A DNA stretch of 64,000 nucleotides, from positions 4,004,674 through 4,068,673 of the forward strand of contig NZ_JRMH01000001.1 in assembly GCF_000803315.1 (NCBI RefSeq). The letters run 5' to 3'. Shown here piece after piece: positions 18,323 to 27,505 of the stretch. The notes under the pieces are model-generated. The model saw only the letters and a list, made by a program, of their open reading frames with translations. It searched no databases and had not been told where the DNA came from. The stretch's first letter is position 1. The number at the start of each line of letters is the position of its first letter. This DNA comes from Pectobacterium actinidiae. GTDB lineage: Bacteria > Pseudomonadota > Gammaproteobacteria > Enterobacterales > Enterobacteriaceae. The position numbers were made by a program, and so were the translations under genes.

Positions 18323-18437
18323 GCTGAACCTCATGCGTTTTGCAGACTAGTTAAATTTTTGTCGGCTTGAGCGATTTTTATTATTCCAGATCGCGCTCTG
18401 ACTCGATGAAAAATCTCCAGCAGAGCCTCACACTCCA

Positions 18438-18758
18438 TCATTCGGTTTCCCCACACAGCTCCTCAGACAGCCACTGAATGTAGTCCGACAAAGCTGCCTC
18501 ATTTCTTTGGCAGTATGTCCATTTCTGATAACGTTTTATCGTGATAAATCCCGCCTGCCGCAATAGATCGACATGACGGCTGGCGGTTGGCTGGGCGATA
18601 TGCAATGCATCAGCGATCAGCGTAATACAAACCCCAAAGGCCTGCGGATCGGCTGACGTCTGCCCACTGAAATATTGCTGTGGATGCTTAAGCAAGCGCA
18701 GGATTTCCAGTCGTGGTTCACTGGCTAATACTTTGATTTGGGTTGATCTCATGTTCAT
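18438..18758 (-). CDS. ArsR family winged-helix repressor
   Basis: The 106-residue protein has the ArsR/SmtB winged helix (LASEPRLEILRLLKHP, then ITLIADALHIAQPTASRHVDLLRQAGFITIKRYQKWTYC). Cysteines are scattered (VCIT, TYCQR, ELCGE) but do not form the classical CVC metal site, so the signal may be a metabolite. It is divergent from the alpha/beta hydrolase with only 46 bp between the two starts, so a dimer bound there would control both genes. Confidence 0.9.
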   Translation of the reverse strand: MNMRSTQIKVLASEPRLEILRLLKHPQQYFSGQTSADPQAFGVCITLIADALHIAQPTASRHVDLLRQAGFITIKRYQKWTYCQRNEAALSDYIQWLSEELCGETE

Positions 18759-18804
18759 GTTCGTATTATATAGTCATATAGCTAATATTGAATATGATGA
18801 TAAC
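18759..18804. promoter_or_regulatory. shared divergent promoter of the ArsR and hydrolase genes
   Basis: The 46-bp, strongly AT-rich spacer (tattatatagtcatatagc and onward) contains overlapping imperfect dyads such as TATATAGTCATATAG, flanked by TATTA and TAATA. Such a short divergent spacer under an ArsR repressor is a likely operator. The exact site cannot be fixed by eye. Confidence 0.4.
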
Positions 18805-19638
18805 ATGCTTGAGTTAAAACATAATATTATTTTCGACGGTCAGCCTGTCGCCTGGGGATGCATGGGACAAGGTCCCGCGCTGGTGCTAATTCACGGTACG
18901 CCATTTTCCTCTCAGGTATGGCGACGCATCGCGCCCCTACTCTCTTCCCAGTGGACAATTTATTACTACGACATGGTGGGCTACGGACAGTCATATCAAT
19001 CCGCTGGACAGCAGGTATCACTTGGCGTGCAAGACAGACTCTTGGCCGCACTCTTGAAAGAATGGAAGCTGATGCGACCCGACATACTTTGCCATGATTT
19101 CAGCGGGGCGACGGCGCTGCGCGGTTATTTCCTGCAAGGCCTTCGCTATGCCTCGCTGACGCTATTTGATGCCGTCGCCATTTCTCCCTGGGGCTCGCCC
19201 TTTGTCGCCCATGTCAGAAAACATCAGGATGCCTTCACCGGCCTGCCAGAATACGCTCACGATGCCTTACTCAACGCTTATTTGCGGGGTGCGGCCTACC
19301 AGTCGTTATCGGAAGAAGCGCTGAACATTTACATGTCGCCTTGGCAAGGCGAAGTCGGACAAGCCGCTTTCTATCGGCAAATAGCCCAGATGGATCAGTG
19401 CTATACCGACGAGATTGAGCCTCTGCTCACTAAACTTGATTGTCCGGTGAATCTTCTCTGGGGCGAACAGGATGAATGGATACCACTTGATGTCGGTAAA
19501 CGTCTCGCTCATCGGCTCGGCGATGCACCTTTACAGATCGTCAAAAACGCAGGACATCTGGTACAGGAAGATGCCCCCGAAGCCATCGTTCAATCCATGT
19601 ATTCCTTGCTGTTACAGCGCAATCACACGATAAGGTGA
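18805..19638 (+). CDS. alpha/beta hydrolase
   Basis: The 277-residue protein has the alpha/beta hydrolase pattern: oxyanion segment LIHGTPFSSQVWRRIAPLL, DMVGYGQS, a nucleophile-elbow region in DILCHDFSGATALRG with Asp in place of the usual Ser (HDFSG, haloalkane dehalogenase/epoxide hydrolase-like), the acid in NLLWGEQDEWIPLDVG, and the base His in NAGHLVQEDAPE. The Asp nucleophile is inferred from alignment of the elbow. The start at 18805 fits the ArsR spacing and homologue length, though its ribosome site is weak. Its stop lies 5 bases before the ATG of the cupin gene, so the two are co-translated. Confidence 0.85.
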   Translation: MLELKHNIIFDGQPVAWGCMGQGPALVLIHGTPFSSQVWRRIAPLLSSQWTIYYYDMVGYGQSYQSAGQQVSLGVQDRLLAALLKEWKLMRPDILCHDFSGATALRGYFLQGLRYASLTLFDAVAISPWGSPFVAHVRKHQDAFTGLPEYAHDALLNAYLRGAAYQSLSEEALNIYMSPWQGEVGQAAFYRQIAQMDQCYTDEIEPLLTKLDCPVNLLWGEQDEWIPLDVGKRLAHRLGDAPLQIVKNAGHLVQEDAPEAIVQSMYSLLLQRNHTIR

Positions 19639-19643
19639 CATTA

Positions 19644-20270
19644 ATGAGCACAGACGACAGCATTCTCGAACGCTTACTCTTCACGATCCATAAGCGGTTA
19701 GTCTCGATCCCCGTCGCTCAACATGTACGTAAGGATATCGTCCCAATCGTCGATAGCTGGCCTTTCCGACCAGAAAAAAATACGCGAACGAGTCACGCTG
19801 TACATCTGCCTGTGGTGGATTTTTTTGAACCCGCGTTGAAAATCGGAGAGGTATCTGGAGACAAGGAAATATGCTCGATGCTCAGGCTATTAGCGCCCAC
19901 ATTAAGCTGGAACTTTGACTATGCTCCGCATCCTGATTTTCCATCTTTGGGTGAAAGAATCGCCTTTACGCAATGCGTCGGCCCCGAAGATCGGTGGATA
20001 TCGTCTCATTTGGCGATTGGGCTGACGCTGATCGCGCCAGAAACCCATTATCCCGCGCATTGTCATCCAGCAACCGAGATTTATCTTCCTCTGGCTGGCA
20101 CGGGTTTATGGTCGATAGGAAATGCTGACTATGTTGCTCGCCAACCCGGTGAGCTAATCTTTCACCGTAGCGGTGTTCCGCATGCGACTCAGACACAGGA
20201 AGAGCCCGTTCTCGCGTTATACATTTGGCACGGTGATATTCATTCACCTTCTCAATGGCAGCGAGAGTGA
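19644..20270 (+). CDS. cupin protein of the DMSP-lyase (DddL/DddQ-like) type
   Basis: The 208-residue product ends in a cupin whose metal site matches DMSP-lyase cupins. The motif HCHPATEIYLPLAG supplies two His, Glu and Tyr, and a second-strand His appears in GELIFHRSGVPHA. The N-terminal helical part (residues 1-80) is also as in that family. Known members cleave dimethylsulfoniopropionate to dimethylsulfide and acrylate, but many homologues in terrestrial bacteria are untested and the substrate here is open. I start at the ATG at 19644 with AAGGTGA before it; a GTG three codons upstream is possible. The gene is the second of an operon with the hydrolase, under a divergent ArsR repressor. 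Confidence 0.75.
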   Translation: MSTDDSILERLLFTIHKRLVSIPVAQHVRKDIVPIVDSWPFRPEKNTRTSHAVHLPVVDFFEPALKIGEVSGDKEICSMLRLLAPTLSWNFDYAPHPDFPSLGERIAFTQCVGPEDRWISSHLAIGLTLIAPETHYPAHCHPATEIYLPLAGTGLWSIGNADYVARQPGELIFHRSGVPHATQTQEEPVLALYIWHGDIHSPSQWQRE

Positions 20271-20350
20271 TGTCTCATCACGTATACTGCCACTCATATA
20301 AACCGCTCGCGGTTGCGATATTACTTAATACGGATGAGTTAGGATATTGC

Positions 20351-20380
20351 GTAAATTGCAGACCGTGGCCTGCAATTTAC
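20351..20380. terminator. hairpin between convergent genes
   Basis: GTAAATTGCAG (20351-20361) and CTGCAATTTAC (20370-20380) form a perfect 11-bp stem with an 8-base loop, between the rightward cupin gene and the leftward exported-protein gene. No strong U-tract follows on either strand, but position and stem strength suggest transcription ends here. Confidence 0.5.
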
Positions 20381-20393
20381 AGCAAAAAAGTTA

Positions 20394-20939
20394 TTATTTT
20401 TTCATTTCAAGGCTTTTCATTGCCTCTTTGCTTACCCCATGCATTGAACTGCTAATAACACAGTTATACGTTTCACTTTCATTAATAACCATAAAAGTGC
20501 TAGCCGGGTTTTTCATTTGTTTATCAACAGAGAAAATAATATAAGCGTTAGGTAAGGCGCTGGGTTTAAATGCGCCAAATGAATAGCTATCAGATAGACC
20601 CAAAGCTGATAAATCAGCCGTTAATTCCATTGGCTTCGTGCTGTTTGGCGAAGGGAACATGGATTTTGCCGACATCATCATTGACTGAGGGTTAATACTA
20701 TATTCGGTTGTCACTTTCATGCCAACGTATTTGGATTCAGGCATATCCAGCTGTTTTTCACACATCGCATCGTGCTGCGGGCTGGCTGTTCCATTTTGCA
20801 GGACAGCATGAATATGTTTTAATTCTACCTGCTCTTTACCAGTATGTTCTTTTGCCGTTTCAGCAGCTTGAGAAAAGCCACTCATCACCAAAGTTGCCGT
20901 TGCTATAACATGAAGAATAGTGCTATTGATTGCTTTCAT
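20394..20939 (-). CDS. exported protein of unknown function, 181 aa
   Basis: The product begins with a Sec signal peptide (KAINSTILHVIATATLVMSGFSQA, cleavage after SQA). The mature part of about 156 residues has two Cys (DAMCEKQ and YNCVISS) that could form a disulfide, a Met-rich patch (NPQSMMMSAKSMF) and no membrane segment. I do not recognise the family. A periplasmic or secreted location is the only inference. The ATG at 20939 is chosen because GAGGAT precedes it; the 14 codons upstream have no ribosome site. Confidence 0.75.
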   Translation of the reverse strand: MKAINSTILHVIATATLVMSGFSQAAETAKEHTGKEQVELKHIHAVLQNGTASPQHDAMCEKQLDMPESKYVGMKVTTEYSINPQSMMMSAKSMFPSPNSTKPMELTADLSALGLSDSYSFGAFKPSALPNAYIIFSVDKQMKNPASTFMVINESETYNCVISSSMHGVSKEAMKSLEMKK

Positions 20940-21385
20940 TTCTCTATCCTCTTTTATTTGTAGGGAAAACATATAATTCATGCCAATAATCCGTTAGTTA
21001 CTGAAAAACCAATCGGAATCACCATGAAATTTAAAATCTATTTCCCATATAAAATAGAATAAAAAATCACTGAAAAAAGATAGGGGCATCATCGTAGTGT
21101 TAAGTGATGCTATTTTTGCAAATCCATTCTGGTTATAAACATAGTCAAATTCCGATATTACGTCAAAATCAAATCGACACAAAAAATAAAATAAAAACAA
21201 ACACCATAATAAATATAATCAAGCTAATTCTTTAAAAGAAAAATTTATCTACAATATCAACGTTCAAGGCACAATAATTCAACGTACAGCATGTGTTTCG
21301 TACCCGATAAAGAAAGCAGAAAACATTTAACAGTTTTAATACATCGAAAAGAGAAGGAGAGTGAATCAGAAAAAGAGACTAAAAG

Positions 21386-21404
21386 ATTGGAGCGGGAAAC
21401 GAGA
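21386..21404. repeat. 19-bp direct repeat of the tRNA-Gly 3' end, candidate att site
   Basis: The 19 bases here are identical to 24056-24074, which is the 3' end (T-arm, acceptor and CCA part) of the first intact tRNA-Gly, in the same orientation. A displaced copy of a tRNA 3' end, facing an integrase remnant next to the intact tRNA, is the classic footprint of a tyrosine-integrase element. It lies in the AT-rich gap 20982-21904, where I see no gene. Confidence 0.8.
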
Positions 21405-21904
21405 TAGTCATTTCTCGCCCAATCGGCTGATTCAACAAGGGTTTCCGGCACACCTTGTTGGTTGACTGGCTATATTGTGTTCTAGGTCGGGGAAGTTGGC
21501 AAGGTATCCCTAACCTGCTCCTCATTGATGAGTATATCAGTGATATTAGCAGTATCCGTTTTGTCACTGAACCTGTCATCAGGATGGCTCCTTGTCGGCT
21601 ACGAGCGACGAACGGATATTGCGGAGCTCAAACACAAGTTAATATTCCTCTGAATATTACCCACTATTGCAGATGCGGTTAGTGCATCCACGTGGGATGG
21701 CGAATTGAACAGTTAGTAGAATCATATTAAATATGCCAGGCAGGTACCAAAATAGAAGTGTTTCTGGCAATGTCACTTTAGAAAAATCCATCGTTAGAAA
21801 AGTCGAAATGAATCGCCACACATAACTTAGAGAATTCGGCTCCTTTAGAACTTTGTTGTGGCGATTCTGATGCAATAAGCAATCTAATTACTTCACTTCC
21901 ACCT

Positions 21905-23170
21905 TTATTTGTTCAAAACAGAGTTATTCCACACCGGTCTGTTGTTTTCATCAAGCATCCAATGGGACTGACCTGGTTTAATACACACCCCTCCTATCCA
22001 TCGTTCATGAGTTGCGTAATCAGGCCAGTAAACCAGACCAGTTAAAACTTCACGCCCCAACTGAGTAATCGTCAGTGTGCGTTCTGTCCATTCCTTATGA
22101 ACATCGAGTTCCACAAGGAGCGGCTGATCCGTATCTATAAGAGGCCGCATCAAACTATAAAACATCACGTCGCCAAGGAATGGAAGTGGCTCACGTACCC
22201 GCGTAAGTTCATTAAATACTCTGCGAAAAGTTATAGCCTCTCTTCCATTTATAATTTCCAGAGCCAGACGTTCAGTCAGGGATACCCCCCCACTAATCGA
22301 AGGCAATTCCTGTAACTGCCTTAGCAAGGCAGGAGCCAGAAAGGGTAGGGTTTCGTGATGGCAATTCGCCATACTGGCAAGCTCAACAGGGGAATTACTA
22401 CAAAAAGCTGACCAGGCTTGCCTAGCCAACTGTAACATGTCTTTATTCACTGGTTTACGTTGTAACCATAGCCATGCCAGTACATCGGGGGCGAGCTGAC
22501 CAATCCCGATAAATCTCGAAATTCCGGGTATTCCATTGATTTGTATGAGCTCCAGATTCGGAGGCAAACGGTCAAGCCCAGCCAATAAGCGAACTAAAAA
22601 AAGCTGATCATATGCATCCGCTTCGCACCACAGAACGTTGTGGTTATCTCCTTCCAACAACTCGAGACTTTTATATTCTTCTTCAACACGATGTAAGGCT
22701 TCTTTATGCTGTATTCCAAATGTACGGCTGATATAGCCGCTCCGCATGTTCTTAAATTCATCAAAATGTAAATTTCTAACAGGCCCCATGCATAAAGGGT
22801 CGGTTAACATACGGAAATTACCCTTGAAACCAGCAATTCGTAGGTTGTGGGCGATATCGTTGCCACAGCGCCAATGTGTTGTAAGCACTTCATCGCTGGT
22901 TTTGAAATCCGGATTCCTTGCAGCAAAACTAATAGCATCGACATGAGCTTTAAGTTTCATCCAGCTACTGAACCCCAACTTTCTGGCAATCAGCCACTGA
23001 GCATCAGTTAAGGTGGGTTTTGATCGAGGGTTTCCAGTTGAAAGTCTGGAATAAGATTCTGGAGATGCCGTACCATTTCTTAAATGTCTAAGAAGTTCTT
23101 TGGCAAGTTTACGCTGATAGTCGAGGTTGATTTTACCGTTTTCTGGCTGCGGTTTCGCTTTTGTAGACAT
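21905..23170 (-). CDS. DUF1835-type protein, island cargo
   Basis: The 421-residue cytosolic protein has two visible parts. Residues about 18-80 carry a helical motif (AKELLRHLRNGTASP, then LTDAQWLIARKLGFSSWMKLKAH) that often precedes ankyrin or DUF1835 domains. From about residue 95, VLTTHWRCGNDIAHNLRIAG followed by DPLCMGPV is the DUF1835 signature (GDS-like start, D-x-L-x-x-GP), and later segments fit the associated DUF3658-like C-terminal part. Function is unknown for the family. The ATG at 23170 is chosen because AGGAG lies 5 bases before it. It is the only intact gene of the tRNA-Gly element. Confidence 0.8.
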   Translation of the reverse strand: MSTKAKPQPENGKINLDYQRKLAKELLRHLRNGTASPESYSRLSTGNPRSKPTLTDAQWLIARKLGFSSWMKLKAHVDAISFAARNPDFKTSDEVLTTHWRCGNDIAHNLRIAGFKGNFRMLTDPLCMGPVRNLHFDEFKNMRSGYISRTFGIQHKEALHRVEEEYKSLELLEGDNHNVLWCEADAYDQLFLVRLLAGLDRLPPNLELIQINGIPGISRFIGIGQLAPDVLAWLWLQRKPVNKDMLQLARQAWSAFCSNSPVELASMANCHHETLPFLAPALLRQLQELPSISGGVSLTERLALEIINGREAITFRRVFNELTRVREPLPFLGDVMFYSLMRPLIDTDQPLLVELDVHKEWTERTLTITQLGREVLTGLVYWPDYATHERWIGGVCIKPGQSHWMLDENNRPVWNNSVLNK

Positions 23171-23626
23171 ACGATCTCCTGACACAAACCTTTTCCGCTT
23201 TGAGGCTGGAGTCGTAACCGTATATTTGAATACAAGTACCTGGGCGCAGCCCTTTCCGCGGATGGTGGCGTGGAGAACACCGTGATAAAATATAGCTGAT
23301 TAAATATACGCTTACAATAGTAGTATCCACTCATTAGCCAATAGCTGTCATGGCCTACTTCCGATGATTGAGATATTTGAGCCTGACCTATGTCTGCTTC
23401 TGGCACTTAGCCGACTGCCAGATTAGATTATGCTCAGATTAGCAAAAGAGCCAGACCGAGAGTGAGTCAGTACTCTTCGACTTATTCAACAGCGCCCTAC
23501 AGCGCTTTCCCATAAACCCGCGCTACATACAGCCAGCGCCTGATTCACTGTTTGTGTTAAGGTTGTTACGCATCAATGCGTATGCGAAAGACAAGAGCAA
23601 ACAGGATGCCGCCCTAATGCGTTGGA

Positions 23627-23833
23627 CTACTGGCGATAGATTCGCGGATCGCCGCCTCCGGCTAACGGCGCACGCAATTCGTCGCGCTGCTGTTTACACT
23701 GCAACGAAAAACGGAAGTGCCATTTTTTCGCGCCGTTGGCGGTTACGAACAGCGACAGCCCATCGCTGTCGTTCAGGGTGTAGGCTTTGGCAGTGATGCG
23801 GGCTTGCCGGGCAACGGCATCGGTTAACGCCAT
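23627..23833 (-). pseudogene. truncated P4-type tyrosine integrase
   Basis: Starting at an ATG with a perfect AAGGAGG ribosome site, the first 48 or so residues match the arm-binding (DUF4102) domain of P4-family integrases: MALTDAVARQARITAKAYTL, then NDSDGLSLFVTANGAKKWHF. After FRFSLQCKQQRDEL the family pattern is lost and the frame stops at 23627, where an intact integrase continues for about 340 more residues with R-H-R-Y catalytic residues. The gene begins about 225 bp from the tRNA-Gly 3' end, the normal place for such an integrase. Confidence 0.8.
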
Positions 23834-24057
23834 AGGATATGCCTCCTTCAAGGTTGAAGAGAGGTGTACCGCACACAGGGAAGCGACTCAGCAAACAATC
23901 CGTAGCCGTAACGCACCCGATTTTCGTGTACTAATTTGTGTACTACTTCGGCGTGGTTGACGGTGGTTTTCAGCGGGTTTCGCTGGATGCTCAACAGAGC
24001 AATTAGCTTGTTAAATCAGGGAGTTAAAGACGTGATGGACATATAAAAAACAAGAAT

Positions 24058-24133
<76 letters not shown>

Positions 24134-24209
24134 ATATCGGACAGACACTAACAGGCGTTACGTCTGATTACTGCACACTGCCTGTATGGTGACAAACAGT
24201 GATAAAACT

Positions 24210-24285
<76 letters not shown>

Positions 24286-24501
24286 CCGGGAAATCTTTAC
24301 GCGATGTTGACGTTCTTTAATTGAAATTCTTCATCGGTATGGGGTGCGCATTATACGAGAAATCCGTTTAACCGCAAGCCCCCAAAAATGAAAAATCGTC
24401 TGACTGCTGATAAAAAAAACAATACGCTGACAAAACAGGCGTTGTGACGTAAATAGCAGCAGATCGCTGGACATCACGCCCTATCCGCTTTGCGCCACCG
24501 A

Positions 24502-25044
24502 CTACAGTCGCAGAAAGTTCTCACGGTAATAGGCCAATTCCGCCAATGATTCGCGAATATCGTCCATCGCCTGATGCGTACCTTGCTTCTTAAAACCCGT
24601 CAGGATTTCTGGCTTCCAGCGTCTCGCCAGCTCTTTGAGCGTGCTGACATCCAGATAGCGGTAGTGGAAGTAAGCTTCCAGCTCTGGCATATAGCGGAAC
24701 AGGAAGCGGCGATCCTGGCCGATGCTGTTGCCACAAATCGGCGATTTACCCGCCGGTACCCATTTTTGTAAAAATGCCAGCGTTTCTAACTCGGCAGCGC
24801 GTTCATCCGTCGTGCTGGCTTTGACGCGATCCGTCAGGCCGCTGGCACCATGCGTACGCACATTCCAGTCATCCATCAGCGCCAATTGACTATCTGACTG
24901 GTGCACCGCCATGACCGGCCCTTCAGCCAACACATTCAAGTTTGCATCCGTCACCAGCGTGGCGATCTCAATAATGCGATCGTGCTCCGGGTTCAGACCA
25001 GTCATCTCGAGATCGATCCAGATCAGGTTATTTTCATCTACCAT
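24502..25044 (-). CDS. orn: oligoribonuclease
   Basis: The 180-residue 3'-to-5' exoribonuclease degrades two- to five-base RNA fragments, the last step of mRNA decay, and also pGpG. It is a DEDDh enzyme: Exo [10 protein letters not shown] (Asp and Glu), Exo [12 protein letters not shown], and the histidine plus last Asp in GTHQAMDDI. Length and sequence agree with E. coli Orn. It is divergent from rsgA, as in E. coli. Confidence 0.98.
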   Translation of the reverse strand: MVDENNLIWIDLEMTGLNPEHDRIIEIATLVTDANLNVLAEGPVMAVHQSDSQLALMDDWNVRTHGASGLTDRVKASTTDERAAELETLAFLQKWVPAGKSPICGNSIGQDRRFLFRYMPELEAYFHYRYLDVSTLKELARRWKPEILTGFKKQGTHQAMDDIRESLAELAYYRENFLRL

Positions 25045-25227
25045 CGTGGGAATTCCTGTTGCATTGTGCCCTGTCGTCGAGACAAGGATATCAGTATCAA
25101 TCTCAATGCTGATACCGACAAGGTGGTATCAGTTAATTAAAATCAAATAGGGTGTATTATAGTCCGTTCAAACGCGGCGAGCGACAACCCGCTGTCGTGA
25201 ACGGTAAATCGTCTTAAGTGAGGCTCA

Positions 25228-26277
25228 GTGAGCAAAAAGAAACTGTCGAAAGGTCAGCAGCGTCGGGTTAGCGCAAACCACCAGCGTCGCCTGAAAAAAA
25301 CGGAAAGCAAAGTCGAATGGGAAGATAGCCAACTGGGCGATGCGCAGGAAGGTATTATCATCAGCCGATTCGGTATGCACGCCGATGTGGAAGCCGCCGA
25401 TGGCGTGGTGCACCGCTGCAACATTCGTCGGACCATTCCATCGCTGGTCACGGGCGACCGCGTCGTCTGGCGACCCGGCCATGAATCACTCGCTGGCATC
25501 AGCGGGATCGTGGAAGCTGTTCACCCTCGCCATTCAGTCCTGACCCGCCCCGACTATTACGATGGCATTAAACCGATCGCCGCCAATATCGATCAGATCG
25601 TGATCGTCTCGGCGATCTTGCCTGAGCTGTCGCTGAACATTATCGATCGCTATCTGGTCGCCTGCGAAACGCTGGAGATCGAACCGCTGATCGTGTTGAA
25701 CAAAATTGACCTACTGGATGACGAATCCCGCCAGTTTGTTGATAAACAAATGGATATCTACCGCGCGCTCAACTATCGCGTGTTGATGGTTTCCAGCCAT
25801 ACTCAACAGGGTATTCCTGAACTGGAGCTGGCGTTAACCGACCGTATCAGTATTTTCGCCGGACAGTCAGGTGTCGGGAAATCCAGCCTGCTTAATGCGC
25901 TGCTCGCACTGGGTGAAGAACGCATTCTGGTAAACGAGGTGTCTGATAACTCAGGATTGGGGCAACACACCACCACCGCCTCCCGGCTTTACCACTTCCC
26001 GCACGGTGGCGACGTGATCGACTCACCGGGCGTGCGCGAATTTGGTCTGTGGCATCTGGAACCTGAACAGGTTACGCGTGGTTTCATTGAGTTACGTAAA
26101 TACATCGGCTCGTGTAAGTTCCGCGACTGTAAACATGAAAACGATCCAGGCTGCGCTATCAATGCCGCACTTGCGCGTGGAGAGATTGCCACAGAGCGCT
26201 TTGATAACTATCACCGGATTCTGGAAAGCATGGCGCAAGTAAAAACGCGTAAAGGCTTTTCGGATACAGACAACTGA
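25228..26277 (+). CDS. rsgA: ribosome small subunit-dependent GTPase RsgA
   Basis: The 349-residue circularly permuted GTPase acts late in 30S subunit maturation. The order is an N-terminal OB-fold ([26 protein letters not shown]), then G4 (VLNKIDLL), G1 ([15 protein letters not shown]), G2/G3 (the [11 protein letters not shown] switch and DSPGVREFG), and a C-terminal zinc motif ([16 protein letters not shown]). The start codon is GTG at 25228. Confidence 0.98.
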   Translation: MSKKKLSKGQQRRVSANHQRRLKKTESKVEWEDSQLGDAQEGIIISRFGMHADVEAADGVVHRCNIRRTIPSLVTGDRVVWRPGHESLAGISGIVEAVHPRHSVLTRPDYYDGIKPIAANIDQIVIVSAILPELSLNIIDRYLVACETLEIEPLIVLNKIDLLDDESRQFVDKQMDIYRALNYRVLMVSSHTQQGIPELELALTDRISIFAGQSGVGKSSLLNALLALGEERILVNEVSDNSGLGQHTTTASRLYHFPHGGDVIDSPGVREFGLWHLEPEQVTRGFIELRKYIGSCKFRDCKHENDPGCAINAALARGEIATERFDNYHRILESMAQVKTRKGFSDTDN

Positions 26278-26420
26278 CATTTATCATGACCATCGTTACA
26301 ATGCGCCCCCTTTGAGGATAAGTGAATCCACTTATTTCTCTCTGGGCTACCGCTGGCAGCGTCAAGTGTGTTCCCCAGATAGGTTGTTTTATAGCGCACT
26401 ATTAATCCAAGAGGCTCACC

Positions 26421-27449
26421 GTGCTGGATAATATCAAAATCAAATTACAGTATTGGCTTCCCAAGATTTGGCTGACCCGCTTAGCGGGCTGGGGAGCAAA
26501 TAAGCGTGCGGGAAAACTCACCAAGCTGGTGATCGATCTGTTTGTCCGCCAATATAACGTCAACATGCAGGAGGCGCAGCAGCCGGATACCGCCTCCTAT
26601 CGCACGTTTAACGAATTTTTCGTTCGCCCTCTGCGCCCAGGCATTCGCCCTGTCGATCCTCATGCGCACCGTCTGGTGCAGCCTGCTGACGGCGTACTGT
26701 CGCAGTTTGGCCCCATTACCGACGGCAAGCTGATTCAGGCGAAGCATCACGACTACACACTGGAAGCGCTGCTGGCAGGCAACTATGTGATGGCCGATCT
26801 GTTCCGTGACGGTCTGTTCGCCACCATTTATCTTTCACCGCGTGATTATCACCGCCTCCATATGCCGTGCGACGGCGTGCTGCGCGAGATGATTTATGTA
26901 CCGGGTGACCTGTTCTCCGTCAATCTATTGACGGCCGATAACGTGCCGAATCTGTTTGCGCGTAACGAGCGTGTCATTTGCCTGTTTGATACGGAATTCG
27001 GCCCATTGGCACAAATTCTGGTGGGCGCGACCATTGTCGGCAGCATCGAAACCGTGTGGTCAGGCGTGGTGACACCACCGCGTGAAGGCATCATCAAGCG
27101 TTGGACTTACCCGCAGGCGGGTGAAGAAGGTGCCGTCATGCTAGCGAAAGGCGAGGAAATGGGCCGCTTCAAGCTGGGCTCAACCGTGATTAACCTGTTT
27201 GCCGCAGGCAATAATCTCCAGTTTGCTGCACACCTGAATACCCTAAGCGTGACGCGTATGGGCGAACCATTTGCCGAAGTCCGTCAGGATGAGCAAACGC
27301 CTGTTGTTTTCCCGGAAGGAACCGAGTTGGAAGAAAACGACGTCGCACAATCGCCTGTCGCGGCAATGCCTGAGCCTGTTCAGGTTGAGGGACAACATCC
27401 TGCGGCTGAGGCATCCGGCCAGACGGGCCACAAACCCGACGCGCCGTAA
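26421..27449 (+). CDS. psd: phosphatidylserine decarboxylase proenzyme
   Basis: This membrane-associated enzyme makes phosphatidylethanolamine. The proenzyme of 342 residues contains the self-cleavage motif LGST with Ser254 becoming the pyruvoyl group, the same position as in E. coli. The PADG and [15 protein letters not shown] motifs supply the other catalytic Asp and His residues. The C-terminal tail after about residue 290 is acidic, Pro-rich and some 20 residues longer than in E. coli. The start codon is GTG. It follows rsgA by 143 bp and precedes mscM by 56 bp. Confidence 0.97.
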   Translation: MLDNIKIKLQYWLPKIWLTRLAGWGANKRAGKLTKLVIDLFVRQYNVNMQEAQQPDTASYRTFNEFFVRPLRPGIRPVDPHAHRLVQPADGVLSQFGPITDGKLIQAKHHDYTLEALLAGNYVMADLFRDGLFATIYLSPRDYHRLHMPCDGVLREMIYVPGDLFSVNLLTADNVPNLFARNERVICLFDTEFGPLAQILVGATIVGSIETVWSGVVTPPREGIIKRWTYPQAGEEGAVMLAKGEEMGRFKLGSTVINLFAAGNNLQFAAHLNTLSVTRMGEPFAEVRQDEQTPVVFPEGTELEENDVAQSPVAAMPEPVQVEGQHPAAEASGQTGHKPDAP

Positions 27450-27505
27450 ATAACGTCCGACTTTGGTCGCTTGTAAGAGTATTATTTGTAATAAAGGTAG
27501 CTAAC

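Noticed and set aside
20951..20981. 14-codon upstream extension of the 181-aa exported protein
   Set aside because: It lacks a ribosome site and would put charged residues before the signal peptide; the ATG at 20939 has GAGGAT.
21428..21465. Inverted repeat CAACAAGG / CCTTGTTG near the att copy as an IS end
   Set aside because: The arms are only 8 bp, close together, and no transposase fragment is readable beside them.
23186..23626. Possible second gene in the tRNA-Gly element
   Set aside because: The short frames here have no ribosome sites and no protein-like character.
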